Positions 1-10,500 of a stretch of 24,974 nt of DNA are shown one piece after another. The notes under the pieces are model-generated. The model had not been told where the DNA came from, did no database searches, and saw only the letters and a list, made by a program, of their open reading frames with translations. Made by a program: the position numbers and the translations under genes. How positions within the stretch are numbered: the stretch's first letter is position 1; every line of letters starts with the position of its first letter. Location: assembly GCF_030658505.1 (NCBI RefSeq), contig NZ_JAUTXR010000187.1, positions 1-24,974 of the forward strand, written 5' to 3'. The stretch is from Stenotrophomonas raiganjensis (SeqCode). GTDB lineage: Bacteria > Pseudomonadota > Gammaproteobacteria > Xanthomonadales > Xanthomonadaceae.

Positions 1-150
1 AGCCCCCAGGGATGGGTTTACGGCGTCCCCTGCCACCGGACCCACCCCGCCATCCCACGGAAATCCTGCTTTTGCTTTGGCAGCTGCTGTTGCTGTTGCC
101 GTTGCCCTGGCCTCGGCGGGTGCCGGGCGCCGCCCGGCCAAAGCCCACCC
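1..150. repeat. Composite intergenic repeat, left copy
   Basis: This non-coding stretch before purL matches, in reverse complement, the region after xpsD (24531-24660). Shared blocks in the same order are TTTACGGCGTCCCC (about 17-30), CCCCGCCA, a run rich in TTGCTG/TTGCCG (about 85-110) and GCGGGTGCCGGGCGC. The last block folds as a 7-bp hairpin, GCCGGGC/GCCCGGC (122-128 with 132-138, loop GCC). The left end may be cut by the window edge. An open frame across it (12-257) encodes Leu/Pro-rich low-complexity sequence and is not believed to be a gene. The role is unknown; Stenotrophomonas intergenic regions are rich in repeats of this general kind. Confidence 0.7.
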
Positions 151-161
151 CCCGCTTCCGG

Positions 162-167
162 TACAAT
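162..167 (+). promoter_or_regulatory. Candidate -10 box for purL
   Basis: TACAAT lies 35 bases before the chosen purL start and matches five of six positions of the sigma-70 -10 consensus. No convincing -35 box is seen at the usual distance. Its overlap with the ATG at 166 argues that this ATG is not the translation start. No PurR-like operator was recognised. Confidence 0.4.
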
Positions 168-201
168 GTCGGGCCCGTTTCCCAACTACGGTTCCCCGGA
201 C

Positions 202-3200
202 ATGATGGTCCTCGAGGGCGCGCCCGCCCTGTCGCCGTTCCGCCGCGAACGTCTTGAATCCCGCCTGCAGTCCATCGCTCCCTCCCTGCGCATCAGCGGT
301 GCCTGGCACGTCTACTTCGTGCAGCCCGAAGGCAGCGCCACTCCCGACCTCGCCACCCTGTGCCGCATCCTCGAAGCTGCGCCGCAGGCCGAAGCCGTGG
401 CCGAGGGCGCGGTCAGCCGCATCGTGGTGCCGCGCCTGGGCACGCTGTCGCCGTGGTCGAGCAAGGCCACCGAGCTGGTCCGCGGTGCTGGCCAGCCGGT
501 GAGCCGGGTCGAGCGAGGCCTGCGCATCGATGTGCAGGGCTGGCCGGCCGATGCCGCCGCGCAGCAGGCGCTGGCGAAGGCGTTGCACGACCCGATGACG
601 CAGTCGGTGCTGGAGACCGTGGAACAGGGCCAGGCGCTGTTCTCGGCGCCGGCCCGTGGCGAACTGGAACGCGTGCCGGTGGAGCAGCTGGAGGCCGCCA
701 ACCAGCGCCTCGGCCTGGCCATGGCCCAGGACGAGATCGACTACCTGCGCGAACGCTTCACCGCGCTGGGCCGGTCGCCGTCCGACGTGGAACTGATGAT
801 GTTCGCGCAGGCCAATTCCGAGCACTGCCGCCACAAGATCTTCAACGCCAGCTGGACCATCGACGGCCAGGAACAGGACCGCTCGCTGTTCCGGATGATC
901 AAGAACACCCACCAGCAGACCCCGCAGCACACGCTCAGCGCGTACAGCGACAATGCCGCGGTGATCGAAGGCCATCCGGCCTCGCGCTATCGCCCCGATC
1001 CGGCCAGCGGCGAGTACCGCCGCGAAGCACAGGTGCCCAGCGCCTTCCAGATCAAGGTGGAAACGCACAACCACCCGACCGCGATCGCGCCGTTCCCGGG
1101 TGCATCGACCGGCGCAGGTGGCGAGATCCGCGACGAAGGCGCGACCGGCCGCGGCGGCAAGCCGAAGGCCGGCCTGACCGGTTTCTCGGTCTCGCACCTG
1201 CGCATTCCGGAATTGCCGCAGCCGTGGGAAGCGCCGCGCGCGCTGAACCCGCGCATGGCACCGGCACTGGAAATCATGACCGACGGCCCGCTTGGCGGCG
1301 CTGCGTTCAACAATGAGTTCGGCCGCCCGAACCTGCTCGGCTACTTCCGCAGCTTCGAGCTGCCGGAAGGCGCCGACCTGGTGCGCGCCTACGACAAGCC
1401 GATCATGCTGGCCGGTGGCCTCGGCGCGATCGACCGCGTGCAGGTCGACAAGATCCCGCTGCAGGCCGGTGATGCGGTGATCGTGCTGGGTGGCCCGGCG
1501 ATGCTGATCGGCCTGGGCGGCGGCGCCGCCAGTTCGGTGGCCTCCGGCGAGAGCGCCGAGGACCTGGACTTCGCCAGCGTGCAGCGCGACAACCCGGAAA
1601 TGGAACGCCGCTGCCAGGAGGTCATCGACCGCTGCGTGGCGATGGGCGCCAACAACCCGATCAAGTTCTTCCACGACGTCGGTGCCGGTGGCCTGTCCAA
1701 TGCCATCCCCGAACTGCTGCACGACTCCAAGGTCGGCGGTGTCATCGACCTGGGCAAGGTGCCCACCGATGATCCGTCGCTGTCGCCGATGCAGCTGTGG
1801 TGCAACGAGTCGCAGGAACGCTACGTGCTGGGCGTGGCCCAGGAGCGCCTGGCCGAGTTCGCCGCGCTGTGCGCGCGCGAGCGCTGCCCGTTCGCTGCGG
1901 TCGGCGTGGCCACCGCTGAAGAGCACCTGGTGGTGGCCTACGGTGCCGTGCCGGGCCACACCCCGGCCGATGCACCGATCGACCTGCCGATGGACGTGCT
2001 GTTCGGCAAGCCGCCGAAGATGCACCGCGACACCGCGCACCCGCCGGCACCGCGCTGGCCGGCGCTGAAGACCGGTGGCCTGGACCTGCAGGAAGCGGGT
2101 CTGCGCGTGCTCGCGCACCCGACGGTCGCTTCGAAGAACTTCCTGGTCACCATCGGTGACCGCAGCGTTGGCGGCCTGACCGCGCGCGAACAGATGGTCG
2201 GTCCGTGGCAGCTGCCGGTGGCCGACGTAGCGATCACCCTGGCCGACTTCGATGGCGTGGCTGGCGAAGCGATGTCGATCGGCGAGCGCACCCCGCTGGC
2301 GCTGCTCGACGCTGCTGCGTCGGCACGCATGGCCGTGGGCGAAGCGCTGACAAACCTGTGCGCGGCCCCGGTCGACGCGCTGGATGAGATCAAGCTGTCG
2401 GCGAACTGGATGGCCGCGGCCGGCCACCCGGGCGAAGACGCATTGTTGTACGACGCGGTGAAGGCGGTGGGCATGGAGCTGTGCCCGCAGCTGGACATCA
2501 GCATCCCGGTGGGCAAGGACTCGCTGTCGATGCAGGCGCAGTGGCACGACCAGGGCGAAGCGCACAAGAGTGTGTCGCCGGTGTCGCTGGTGATCTCGGC
2601 ATTCGCGCCGGTGGCCGATGTGCGCCAGCAGCTGACCCCGCTGCTCGACCGCGAGGTGGACAGCGAGTTGTGGCTGATCGGCCTGGGTGCCGGCAAGCAG
2701 CGCCTGGGTGGTTCGATCCTGGCCCAGGTGCATGCCGACCACGGCGATCTGCCGGCCTTCGCCGGTGCCGCCCCGGACCTGGACGATCCGCAGCGCCTGC
2801 GTGGTTTCTTCGAGCTGATCCGCGATGCGCGCCAGGCCGGCCTGCTGCTGGCCTACCATGACCGCAGCGACGGCGGAGCCTTCGCCGCACTGTGCGAGAT
2901 GGCTTTCACCTCTCGCCTGGGCCTGGACATCACTCTCGATGCCTGGGGCGATGATCCGTTCCGCAGCCTGTTCAACGAAGAACTGGGTGCGGTGGTGCAG
3001 ATCGCGCGCGAAGACCGCGCTGCGTTCGCCGATCTGGTCGAACGCCATGCACTGACCGAGTGCGCGCAGCGCATCGCCAAGCCGACCACCGCTCCGGTGG
3101 TGCGCGTGTCGCTGGGTGGTGCGAACCTGGCCGAGTGGCGCTGGGACGCGCTGTTCGACGCCTGGTGGTCGGTCACCCACGCGATGCAGAAGCGCCGCGA

Positions 3201-4086
3201 CAATCCGGCCAACGCCGATGCCGAGCGCGAGATCGCCCGCGCGTTCAACGCGCCGGGGCTGAAGCCGAAGCTCAGCTTCGATCTCAACGAGGACGTAGCG
3301 GCGCCGTTCATCAGCACCGGTGCGCGTCCGCGCGTGGCTGTGCTGCGCGAGCAGGGCGTCAACGGCCAGATTGAAATGGCCAACGCCTTCGAACGTGCCG
3401 GCTTCCGCGCCTTCGACGTGCACATGAGCGACCTGATCGAAGGCCGCGTGGCATTGCAGGAGTTCACCGGCCTGGTCGCCTGCGGCGGCTTCAGCTACGG
3501 CGACGTGCTGGGTGCCGGCCGTGGCTGGGCAACCTCGATCCTGGAACGCAGTGCACTGCGTGATGCCTTCGCGGCGTTCTTCGCGCGCGAAGACAGCTTC
3601 GCCCTGGGCGTGTGCAACGGCTGCCAGATGATGAGCCAGCTGAAGAACATCATTCCGGGCGCCGAGCACTGGCCGCAGTTCCGCCGCAACGCCAGCGAGC
3701 AGTTCGAGGCCCGCACCGCGCTGCTGGAGGTGGTGGAATCGCCGTCGATCCTGCTGCGCGGCATGGCCGGATCGCGCCTGCAGGTGGCGGTGGCGCATGG
3801 CGAAGGCCAGGCGGTGTTCGACAATGCGGTCGACCAGGCGGCGGCCCGTGTTTCGCTGCGCTACATCGACGGCCACGGCAGTGTCGCCAGCCAGTACCCG
3901 CTGAACCCGAACGGTTCGCCGGACGGCATCACCGGCCTGACCAGCAGCGATGGCCGCGTCACCATCATGATGCCGCACCCGGAACGCACCCCGCGCGCAC
4001 TCAACATGAGCTGGGCGCCGGCCGAGTGGCAGGGTGATTCGCCGTGGATGCGCATGTTCCGCAACGCGCGGGTGTGGTGCGGTTGA
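202..4086 (+). CDS. purL: Phosphoribosylformylglycinamidine (FGAM) synthase, large single-chain type
   Basis: PurL catalyses the fourth step of de novo purine synthesis in the cytoplasm: FGAR + glutamine + ATP gives FGAM + glutamate. From the ATG at 202 the protein has 1294 residues, close to the roughly 1295 of E. coli PurL. Order of parts: N-terminal PurS-like domain; linker and FGAM-synthetase core with the signature [13 protein letters not shown]; two AIRS-type ATP-binding halves, with [18 protein letters not shown] and the Gly-rich [13 protein letters not shown]; and a C-terminal glutamine amidotransferase domain. In that last domain GVCNGCQ supplies the nucleophile Cys1138, and PHPER supplies His1259 and Glu1261. 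An in-frame ATG at 166 would add [12 protein letters not shown], which is not family sequence and overlaps the -10 box. ATG 205 is equally possible, since neither start has a clear Shine-Dalgarno. It is a single-gene unit with its own terminator. Confidence 0.97.
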   Translation: MMVLEGAPALSPFRRERLESRLQSIAPSLRISGAWHVYFVQPEGSATPDLATLCRILEAAPQAEAVAEGAVSRIVVPRLGTLSPWSSKATELVRGAGQPVSRVERGLRIDVQGWPADAAAQQALAKALHDPMTQSVLETVEQGQALFSAPARGELERVPVEQLEAANQRLGLAMAQDEIDYLRERFTALGRSPSDVELMMFAQANSEHCRHKIFNASWTIDGQEQDRSLFRMIKNTHQQTPQHTLSAYSDNAAVIEGHPASRYRPDPASGEYRREAQVPSAFQIKVETHNHPTAIAPFPGASTGAGGEIRDEGATGRGGKPKAGLTGFSVSHLRIPELPQPWEAPRALNPRMAPALEIMTDGPLGGAAFNNEFGRPNLLGYFRSFELPEGADLVRAYDKPIMLAGGLGAIDRVQVDKIPLQAGDAVIVLGGPAMLIGLGGGAASSVASGESAEDLDFASVQRDNPEMERRCQEVIDRCVAMGANNPIKFFHDVGAGGLSNAIPELLHDSKVGGVIDLGKVPTDDPSLSPMQLWCNESQERYVLGVAQERLAEFAALCARERCPFAAVGVATAEEHLVVAYGAVPGHTPADAPIDLPMDVLFGKPPKMHRDTAHPPAPRWPALKTGGLDLQEAGLRVLAHPTVASKNFLVTIGDRSVGGLTAREQMVGPWQLPVADVAITLADFDGVAGEAMSIGERTPLALLDAAASARMAVGEALTNLCAAPVDALDEIKLSANWMAAAGHPGEDALLYDAVKAVGMELCPQLDISIPVGKDSLSMQAQWHDQGEAHKSVSPVSLVISAFAPVADVRQQLTPLLDREVDSELWLIGLGAGKQRLGGSILAQVHADHGDLPAFAGAAPDLDDPQRLRGFFELIRDARQAGLLLAYHDRSDGGAFAALCEMAFTSRLGLDITLDAWGDDPFRSLFNEELGAVVQIAREDRAAFADLVERHALTECAQRIAKPTTAPVVRVSLGGANLAEWRWDALFDAWWSVTHAMQKRRDNPANADAEREIARAFNAPGLKPKLSFDLNEDVAAPFISTGARPRVAVLREQGVNGQIEMANAFERAGFRAFDVHMSDLIEGRVALQEFTGLVACGGFSYGDVLGAGRGWATSILERSALRDAFAAFFAREDSFALGVCNGCQMMSQLKNIIPGAEHWPQFRRNASEQFEARTALLEVVESPSILLRGMAGSRLQVAVAHGEGQAVFDNAVDQAAARVSLRYIDGHGSVASQYPLNPNGSPDGITGLTSSDGRVTIMMPHPERTPRALNMSWAPAEWQGDSPWMRMFRNARVWCG

Positions 4087-4126
4087 TCGCACCGCATCGC
4101 GCAGGGCTCAATGCCATCGCGTATGG

Positions 4127-4159
4127 AAAAACCCGCCGCTGACCGGCGGGTTTTTCTTT
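4127..4159 (+). terminator. Rho-independent terminator of purL
   Basis: A 12-bp perfect stem pairs AAAAACCCGCCG (4127-4138) with CGGCGGGTTTTT (4144-4155) around the loop CTGAC. The T-run is the end of the stem and continues as CTTT. It lies 40 bases after the purL stop. The A-run and T-run make it potentially bidirectional, but no convergent gene is seen. Confidence 0.92.
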
Positions 4160-4262
4160 GCGCGCGTGAAAGTCCTGTCCTGCCCGCTAGTTACATGGAT
4201 TTTCATGCGCCAGAGGTCCGTCACGCGCGCCTAACAAAATCGCTTTATAAACAGGTGAAATA

Positions 4263-4295
4263 GTGAACTGCTTCACGGCAATAGGATTTGCCGTG
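4263..4295. promoter_or_regulatory. Two overlapping palindromes upstream of the adhesin gene, candidate operators
   Basis: GTGAA-CTGC-TTCAC (4263-4276) is followed, sharing CAC, by CACGGCAA-TAGGAT-TTGCCGTG (4274-4295), an 8-bp perfect inverted repeat. Both end 8 bases before the candidate -35 box TTGACG. This position suits binding sites for a dimeric regulator. They sit in an AT-richer island (about 4190-4370) unlike the rest of the window. No known regulator consensus was recognised, and a role as RNA hairpins in a longer transcript cannot be excluded. Confidence 0.4.
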
Positions 4296-4303
4296 TCAAA
4301 GTC

Positions 4304-4332
4304 TTGACGATTTGGAAAGTTGCCGTTAACAC
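4304..4332 (+). promoter_or_regulatory. Candidate sigma-70 promoter of the adhesin gene
   Basis: TTGACG (4304-4309) matches five of six positions of the -35 consensus. Sixteen to seventeen bases on is GTTAACAC, which holds only a weak -10 (TAACAC at 4327-4332). Transcription from here would give a leader of about 185 bases before the start at 4525. An alternative -10-like TATAAA is at 4246-4251 but has no -35 partner. The rest of the 438-base purL-adhesin gap shows no gene. Confidence 0.4.
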
Positions 4333-4442
4333 TTGAACCCCGTTTCAGAATCATTCATTTCGCAGTAACCGGTTGGCGCACGCGCTCGGTTTTCTGTCGC
4401 TGCGCGCCGTTCGGCAATACCCCGCAGTAAATCACGCGAATA

Positions 4443-4487
4443 AACGCCCCCAGGGGACGTTGGGCCGGAAAGCCCAGCGGTGGCGTT
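4443..4487 (+). promoter_or_regulatory. Foldable 5' leader element before the adhesin gene
   Basis: An outer stem AACGCC/GGCGTT (4443-4448 with 4482-4487) encloses an inner stem GTTGGGC/GCCCAGC (4459-4465 with 4472-4478, one G-T pair) with loop CGGAAA. It ends 24 bases before the Shine-Dalgarno. It could stabilise the mRNA or regulate translation. It does not match a riboswitch class I know. The stems are seen in the sequence; any function is inference. Confidence 0.35.
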
Positions 4488-4524
4488 GCTTTGCCCAAAA
4501 CCAGTCCAATCAGGAGCCGTACCG

Positions 4525-7500
4525 ATGAATCGGATTTATCGCAAGGTCTGGAACAAAGCATTGGGTCAGTTGGTGGTGGCCTCGGAACTGGCCTCCTCCG
4601 ACAGCAGCAGTGGTGGGGTCGTCGACCAGCGCCGCGCTGCGACACAGGCCACGCCCGCCGCACTGGCCGCGGCATTGGGCCTGGCAATCGGATTGGGCAT
4701 GAGCGGTAGCGCTGCGGCACAGTCGGTGCAGATCGGCGGTAGCGCCACCTGCGTGGCATTCAGCGGCAAGCTGCTCGAAAAGTGCCTGATCGAAGGCTCG
4801 GCCACGGCCAAGGGCAGCAATGCGGTGGCGATCGGCAGCAACAGCAGTGCCAGTGCGGCCAATAGCGTTGCGCTGGGCGCGGGCTCCAGGGCCACGCGCG
4901 CCAACACCGTCTCCGTCGGTGATGCCGGCAAGGAACGGCAGGTCACCAACGTCGCCGCAGGCACCCAGGCGACCGACGCAGTGAACAAGGCGCAGCTGGA
5001 TGCGCAGGCGCGCGCCACGCAGGCCGCGCTGGCCGACGTTGCCGCAGACGGAAACCGCTATTTCAAGGCCGACGGCGCAGGTGATGACAGCGACGCGGCG
5101 AAGATCCAGGGCGAGGGTGCACTGGCGGCCGGTGCCGGTGCGCAGTCGCTGGCCAACGCCACCACCGCCATCGGCACTCAAGCCATTGCCGCAGGCATCG
5201 GTGCCAGCGCGTTCGGCCAGGGCGCGTTGGCCATCGGTGATGCCAGCGTCGTGGTCGGGCAGAGCGCGGCTGCCTTCGGCCTTGGCGATACCGCCGTCGG
5301 CGCCAGTGCGTATGCCGCCAGCGAGAACGGTGCAGCAACGGCACTGGGTGCATTGTCCGAAGCCACCGCAGACGGTGCGACCGCCGTCGGTGGCGGTGCC
5401 GTGGCGATGGGGCCCGGCAGTACTGCATTGGGTCGCGGCGCCACCGCCGCCAACGAAGCCTCGATTGCCGTCGGTGCGTTCAGCACGGCGGTCGGTGAGT
5501 ACAGCACGGCGTTGGGCTCCAATTCCGCCGCGGTCGCTACTGGCAGCGTGGCGCTGGGCGCCGGCTCGCTGGCCGACCGTGTCGATACCGTATCCGTCGG
5601 TGCCGCCGAATACGGCCTGACCCGCCAGATCACCAGCGTTGCCGCCGGCACCGAGGACACCGATGCGGTCAACGTCGGCCAGTTGAAGGATGTTGCCGCA
5701 GTGGCCGATGCCACCGCCAAGCGCTTCCAGGCCACCGGCAGCAGCAACAGCGATGCCGGTGCACTGGCTCAAGGTGACGATGCATTGGCCGCCGGCGAGG
5801 CCGCCAACGCCCTCGGCAACGGCGCCACTGCGGTCGGTGCCGGCGCCACCGCCGTTGCGCAGAACGCGACCGCCGTAGGCAACAACGCGTTGGCGTCGGG
5901 CCAGAACAGTGCCGCGTTCGGCAACAACGCGCAGGCCAACGGTCCCGGCAGCGTTGCCGTGGGTGGCGCTGCGGTGGATGCCGACGGCAACCCGCTGATC
6001 ACCAGTGGCGGCGTGCCGGTGGAAACCGGCGCCACCAGTGCAGGCGTCGGTGGCACCGCAGTCGGCGCCAGTGCCGAAGCCAGCGGATTTGCGGCGTCGT
6101 CCTACGGCGTCGGCGCCTACGCGGCCGGCGCGCAGGCATCCGCGTTTGGTGCGGTGGCCAATGCCATCGGTGATTACTCCACCGCACTGGGTACGCAGAG
6201 CAACGCCACCGGTACCAGCAGCGTGGCCATCGGCGGCCCGGCCGACCTGATTCCTGGTTTGGGCTTCTTCGTGCAGACCCAGGCCAGCGGCGAAGCGGCG
6301 ACCGCCGTCGGTGCCGGTGCCATCGCCAGTGGCGACCGTGCGGTGGCCAACGGCAGCCTGACCGAAGCCTCCGGTGCGGAATCCACCGCCGTCGGCTACT
6401 TCGCGTATGCCCCGGGAGAGAATGCCAGCGCGCTCGGCGCGCAGACCTGGGCCAGCGGCGCGCAGAGCACCGCCGTCGGCTACTACGCCACCGCACGTGG
6501 TGCCAACAGCGTTGCACTGGGCGCGAACTCCGAAGCCGTGCGTGCCAACAGCGTGGCGGTCGGCAGCGCCGGTAACGAGCGGCAGATCACCAGCGTTGCC
6601 GCGGGCAGTGAAGCCACCGACGCAGTGAACAAGGCGCAGCTGGATGCCGTGGCCAGCACCGCCGACAGCACCGCGCGCTTCTTCCAGGCCCAGCCGGAAG
6701 CAGACAGCGATGCAGGCGCACTGGCCGAGGGTGAGGGGGCTGTCGCGGCCGGTTCCTCGAGCAACGCGATCGGTGCCGGCGCGGTTGCACATGGCGCAGC
6801 GGCGTCGGCGATCGGTGATGACAGCGTGGCGGTGGGTCGCAACAGCAGCGCCACCGGCAACGGCGGTGTTGCCATCGGTGGCCTTGGCCAGGCCTACGAT
6901 GAGTACAACCAGCCGATCATCGGCGCCGACGGCAAGGCACAGCAGGTCGGCACGACTGCGGTTGCCGATGCCACCGCGGTTGGTAGCGGCGCGCAGGCCA
7001 CCGGTGCCGCAAGCAGCGCGTTCGGCAATGCGGCCAAGGCCAGCGGCGACAACAGCTTCGCGGCCGGTGGCAAGTCGCGCGCAACCGGCAGTTATGCGGT
7101 TGCGGTCGGTGACAGTGCATTCGCCAGCAGCGACGACAGCACTGCTGTTGGCGGCTACAGCTGGGCCACGGCCAGTGGTGCCAGCGCCTTCGGTTCCGGT
7201 GCATGGGCCACTGCCACCAATGCCTCGGCGTTCGGCAACGCGGCGTGGGCCAGCGGAAGTGGCGCAACCTCCATCGGCTACAACAGTTGGGCCAACGGTG
7301 CCAGCTCCACTGCGGTCGGCCGCGGTGCCTTCGGCTATGGCGACAACAGCGTGGCGCTTGGCTTCCAGGCCCTCGGCAACAGCATCAACAGCATCGCCAT
7401 CGGCACCAATACGGTGGCCGGCGGTGAAAGTGCGATCGCGCTGGGCGCGGGCAGCAACGCCAGTGCCAGCAATAGCGTCGCACTCGGCGCTGGCTCGGTC

Positions 7501-10500
7501 GCCAACCGCGCACGCACCGTGTCGGTTGGCAATACCGGCAACGAGCGCCAGATCACCAATGTCGCCGCCGGCACCCAGGCCACCGATGCGGTGAACAAGG
7601 CACAGCTGGATGCAGTGGCGACTACCGCCACAACCACCAGCCGTTTCTTCCAGGCCAGCGGCAACGGCGACGATGTGGCCGGTGCGCTGGTGGAAGGTGA
7701 CAACGCGCTGGCCGCCGGTGATGCGGCCAACGCCATCGGCAATGGCGCCACCGCGCTCGGCAGTGGTGCCAATGCGCTGGCCAACAACGCGCAGGCGATC
7801 GGCTTCAACGCGCTGGCGACCGCGGCCAATGCCAGCGCCGTCGGTGCCAACGCACAGGCCACCGGCGAGTACGCCACCGCGCAGGGTGCGGAAAGCGAGG
7901 CCAGCGGCGAGCAGAGCGCGGCGTTCGGTGCAGCCAGCATCGCCAGCGGTGCGGGCAGCACTGCCAGTGGCGTGCTGTCCGAGGCGTCCGGCGAAGAAGC
8001 CGTGGCCGTGGGCTACTTCAGCAACGCCAGTGGCGATGCGGCGACCGCAGTGGGCAGCGAAAGCGTTGCCAGCGGCACTGCCTCGGCCGCATTCGGCATC
8101 GGTGCTGAAGCGACCGGTGGCTACAGCACCGCCATCGGTGGCTATGCCCAGGCTTCGGCGTTCAACGCCACCGCCTTCGGCAACTTCGCCAATGCTTCCG
8201 GTTCCAACAGCGTGGCGCTGGGCGGTGATTCGGAAGCCTCCGGTGCCTACAGCACCGCCACTGGCCAGGGCAGCCTGGCCACCGGCACCAACAGCGTCGC
8301 CGTCGGCGGATCGCTGTTCGGTGTGCTGGCCACCGAAGCATCGGGCAACTACTCCACCGCCGTCGGTGGCGGCGCCTGGTCCGGTGGCATCAACAGCACC
8401 GCGCTGGGCAACGCCGCCGAATCGCGCGGCGCCAACAGCGTGGCGCTGGGTGCCGATTCGATCGCGGATCGCGACAATACCGTGTCGGTGGGCGGCGGTG
8501 GCAACACCCGCCAGATCACCAACGTGGCCGATGGCACGCAGGGCAATGATGCGGTCAACAAGAACCAGCTCGACGCCGTAGCCGCCGCAGCGGAAAAGAC
8601 CAGCAAGCAGTTCCAGGCCAGTGGCAACGCCGATGGTGAAACCGGTGCACTGGTCGAGGGCGACAACGCGCTGGCGGCCGGTGACGCGGCCAACGCCATC
8701 GGCAACGGTGCCACCGCACTCGGCAGCGGCGCCAATGCACTGGCAGCCAACGCCACGGCGGTCGGCATCGATGCGCTGGCCACCGGCAACAACGCCGCAG
8801 CACTGGGCAGTACCGCACAGGCCACCGGCGAAGACAGCCTTGCGCTTGGCACCGGCGCCAGCGCCAGCGAGCTCGGCGCCAGCGCGGTGGGTGCGCGTGC
8901 TCAGGCCAGCGGTGCGTACAGTACCGCAACCGGCACCGAAGCCAACGCCAGTGGTACGCAGGCACTGGCCAGCGGCTTCCGCAGTGCGGCCTCTGCCGAT
9001 GGCACCACGGCCGTCGGTGGCTACGCCGAAGCAAGCGGTCGCCTCGGTACCGCCCTGGGCTACGGCTCGGCGGCCAGCGGTGCCAACACCACTGCAGTCG
9101 GCTTCGGTGCCGCTGCAGCCGGTACCGGTGCCGTCGCGGTGGGCCAGTCCAGCGAGGCCAGTGGCGAAGAAAGCGTGGCGATCGGTGGCAGCACCTTCTT
9201 CGGCTTGATCCCGTCGCGTGCCAGCGGCACCGGCGCCGCGGCATTCGGTGCGGGTGCGTGGGCCACCGAAGACTACGCGACCGCGATCGGCTGGAACTCG
9301 TGGGCGGCCGGCAGCAGCGCTACCGCACTGGGTGCCAATGCCACCGCCAACGGCAGCAACAGTGTCGCTCTGGGTGCCGGCTCCAAGGCCGATCGTGACA
9401 ATACCGTGGCCGTCGGCAAGGCAGGCGCTGAGCGCCAGGTGACCCATGTTGCAGCGGGTACCGAAGCCACCGATGCGGTGAACAAGGGCCAGCTGGATGC
9501 GGTTGCCAGCGTCGCCGACAAGACCAGCCGCCAGTTCCAGGCCAGCGGCAATGCCGATGGCGAGGCCGGTGCACTGGTGGACGGCGACAATGCACTGGCT
9601 GCGGGCAACGCGGCCAACGCCATCGGCAACGGCGCTACCGCGCTCGGCAGCGGTGCCAATGCCGTGGCCGCCAATGCCACGGCGGTGGGCTTCGACGCAT
9701 TGGCCACCGGCAACAACGCGGCGGCACTGGGCAACAACGCACAGGCCAATGGTGCCGACAGCGTGGCCGTGGGCAGCGGTGCCAGCGCCAGCGAACTCGG
9801 CGCCAGCGCCAGCGGTGCCGGTGCCCAGGCCAAGGGCGCCTACAGCACCGCCAGCGGCGCGCAGGCCACGGCCAGCGGCACGCAGTCGCAGGCCAGCGGG
9901 TTCCGCGCCAACGCCTCGGCTGACGGTGCCTCTGCGCTGGGCAGCTATGCCGAAGCCAGTGGTCGTCTTGGCACTGCGGTTGGCTATGGCAGCAAGGCCA
10001 CCGGCGCCAATGCCACCGCAGTGGGTGTCAGTGCCAACGCTTCGGCGGCCGGCAGCATCGCACTCGGCGCAGGCTCGGTGGCTGATCGTGCCAACACCGT
10101 GTCGGTCGGCAGTGCCAGCGGTGATCGCCAGATCACCCGTGTCGCTGCCGGTACCGAACGTACCGATGCGGTCAACCGCGGTCAGCTCGATGCCGTCGCC
10201 GCGACCGCTGAGGGTACGGCGCGCTACATCAAGGCCACTGGCAGCGGTGCCGCCAGTGCCAGCGGCAGTGATGCCGCCGCGATCGGTTCGGCGGCCAGTG
10301 CCAGTGGTGCACGCAGCAATGCACTGGGTGCCAATGCGATGGCGATCGGCAATGGTGCACTTGCGCTGGGTACCAGCGCCGGCGCATCCGGTGCCAACTC
10401 GGTGGCACTGGGCGCAGGTTCGCGTGCGCTTGATGCCAACGTGGTGTCGGTGGGCGGTGGCAATGGCACCGATGGTCCGGCCACGCGCCGCATCGTCAAC

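Noticed and set aside
12..257. Short open frame over the left edge and into purL
   Set aside because: It is made of the intergenic repeat (Leu/Pro-rich), shares its sequence style with the minus-strand frame at 24535-24960 in the matching repeat, and overlaps purL out of frame.
4355..4759. Minus-strand open frame across the adhesin leader and signal peptide
   Set aside because: It overlaps a well-supported start and ribosome site, is Arg/Pro-rich and shows no family motif.
5700..10200. Regular short repeats that could suggest a CRISPR array or minisatellite
   Set aside because: The periodicity is in codons of one long frame (SxAxG beta-roll ladder), repeats are imperfect and there are no constant-length unique spacers.
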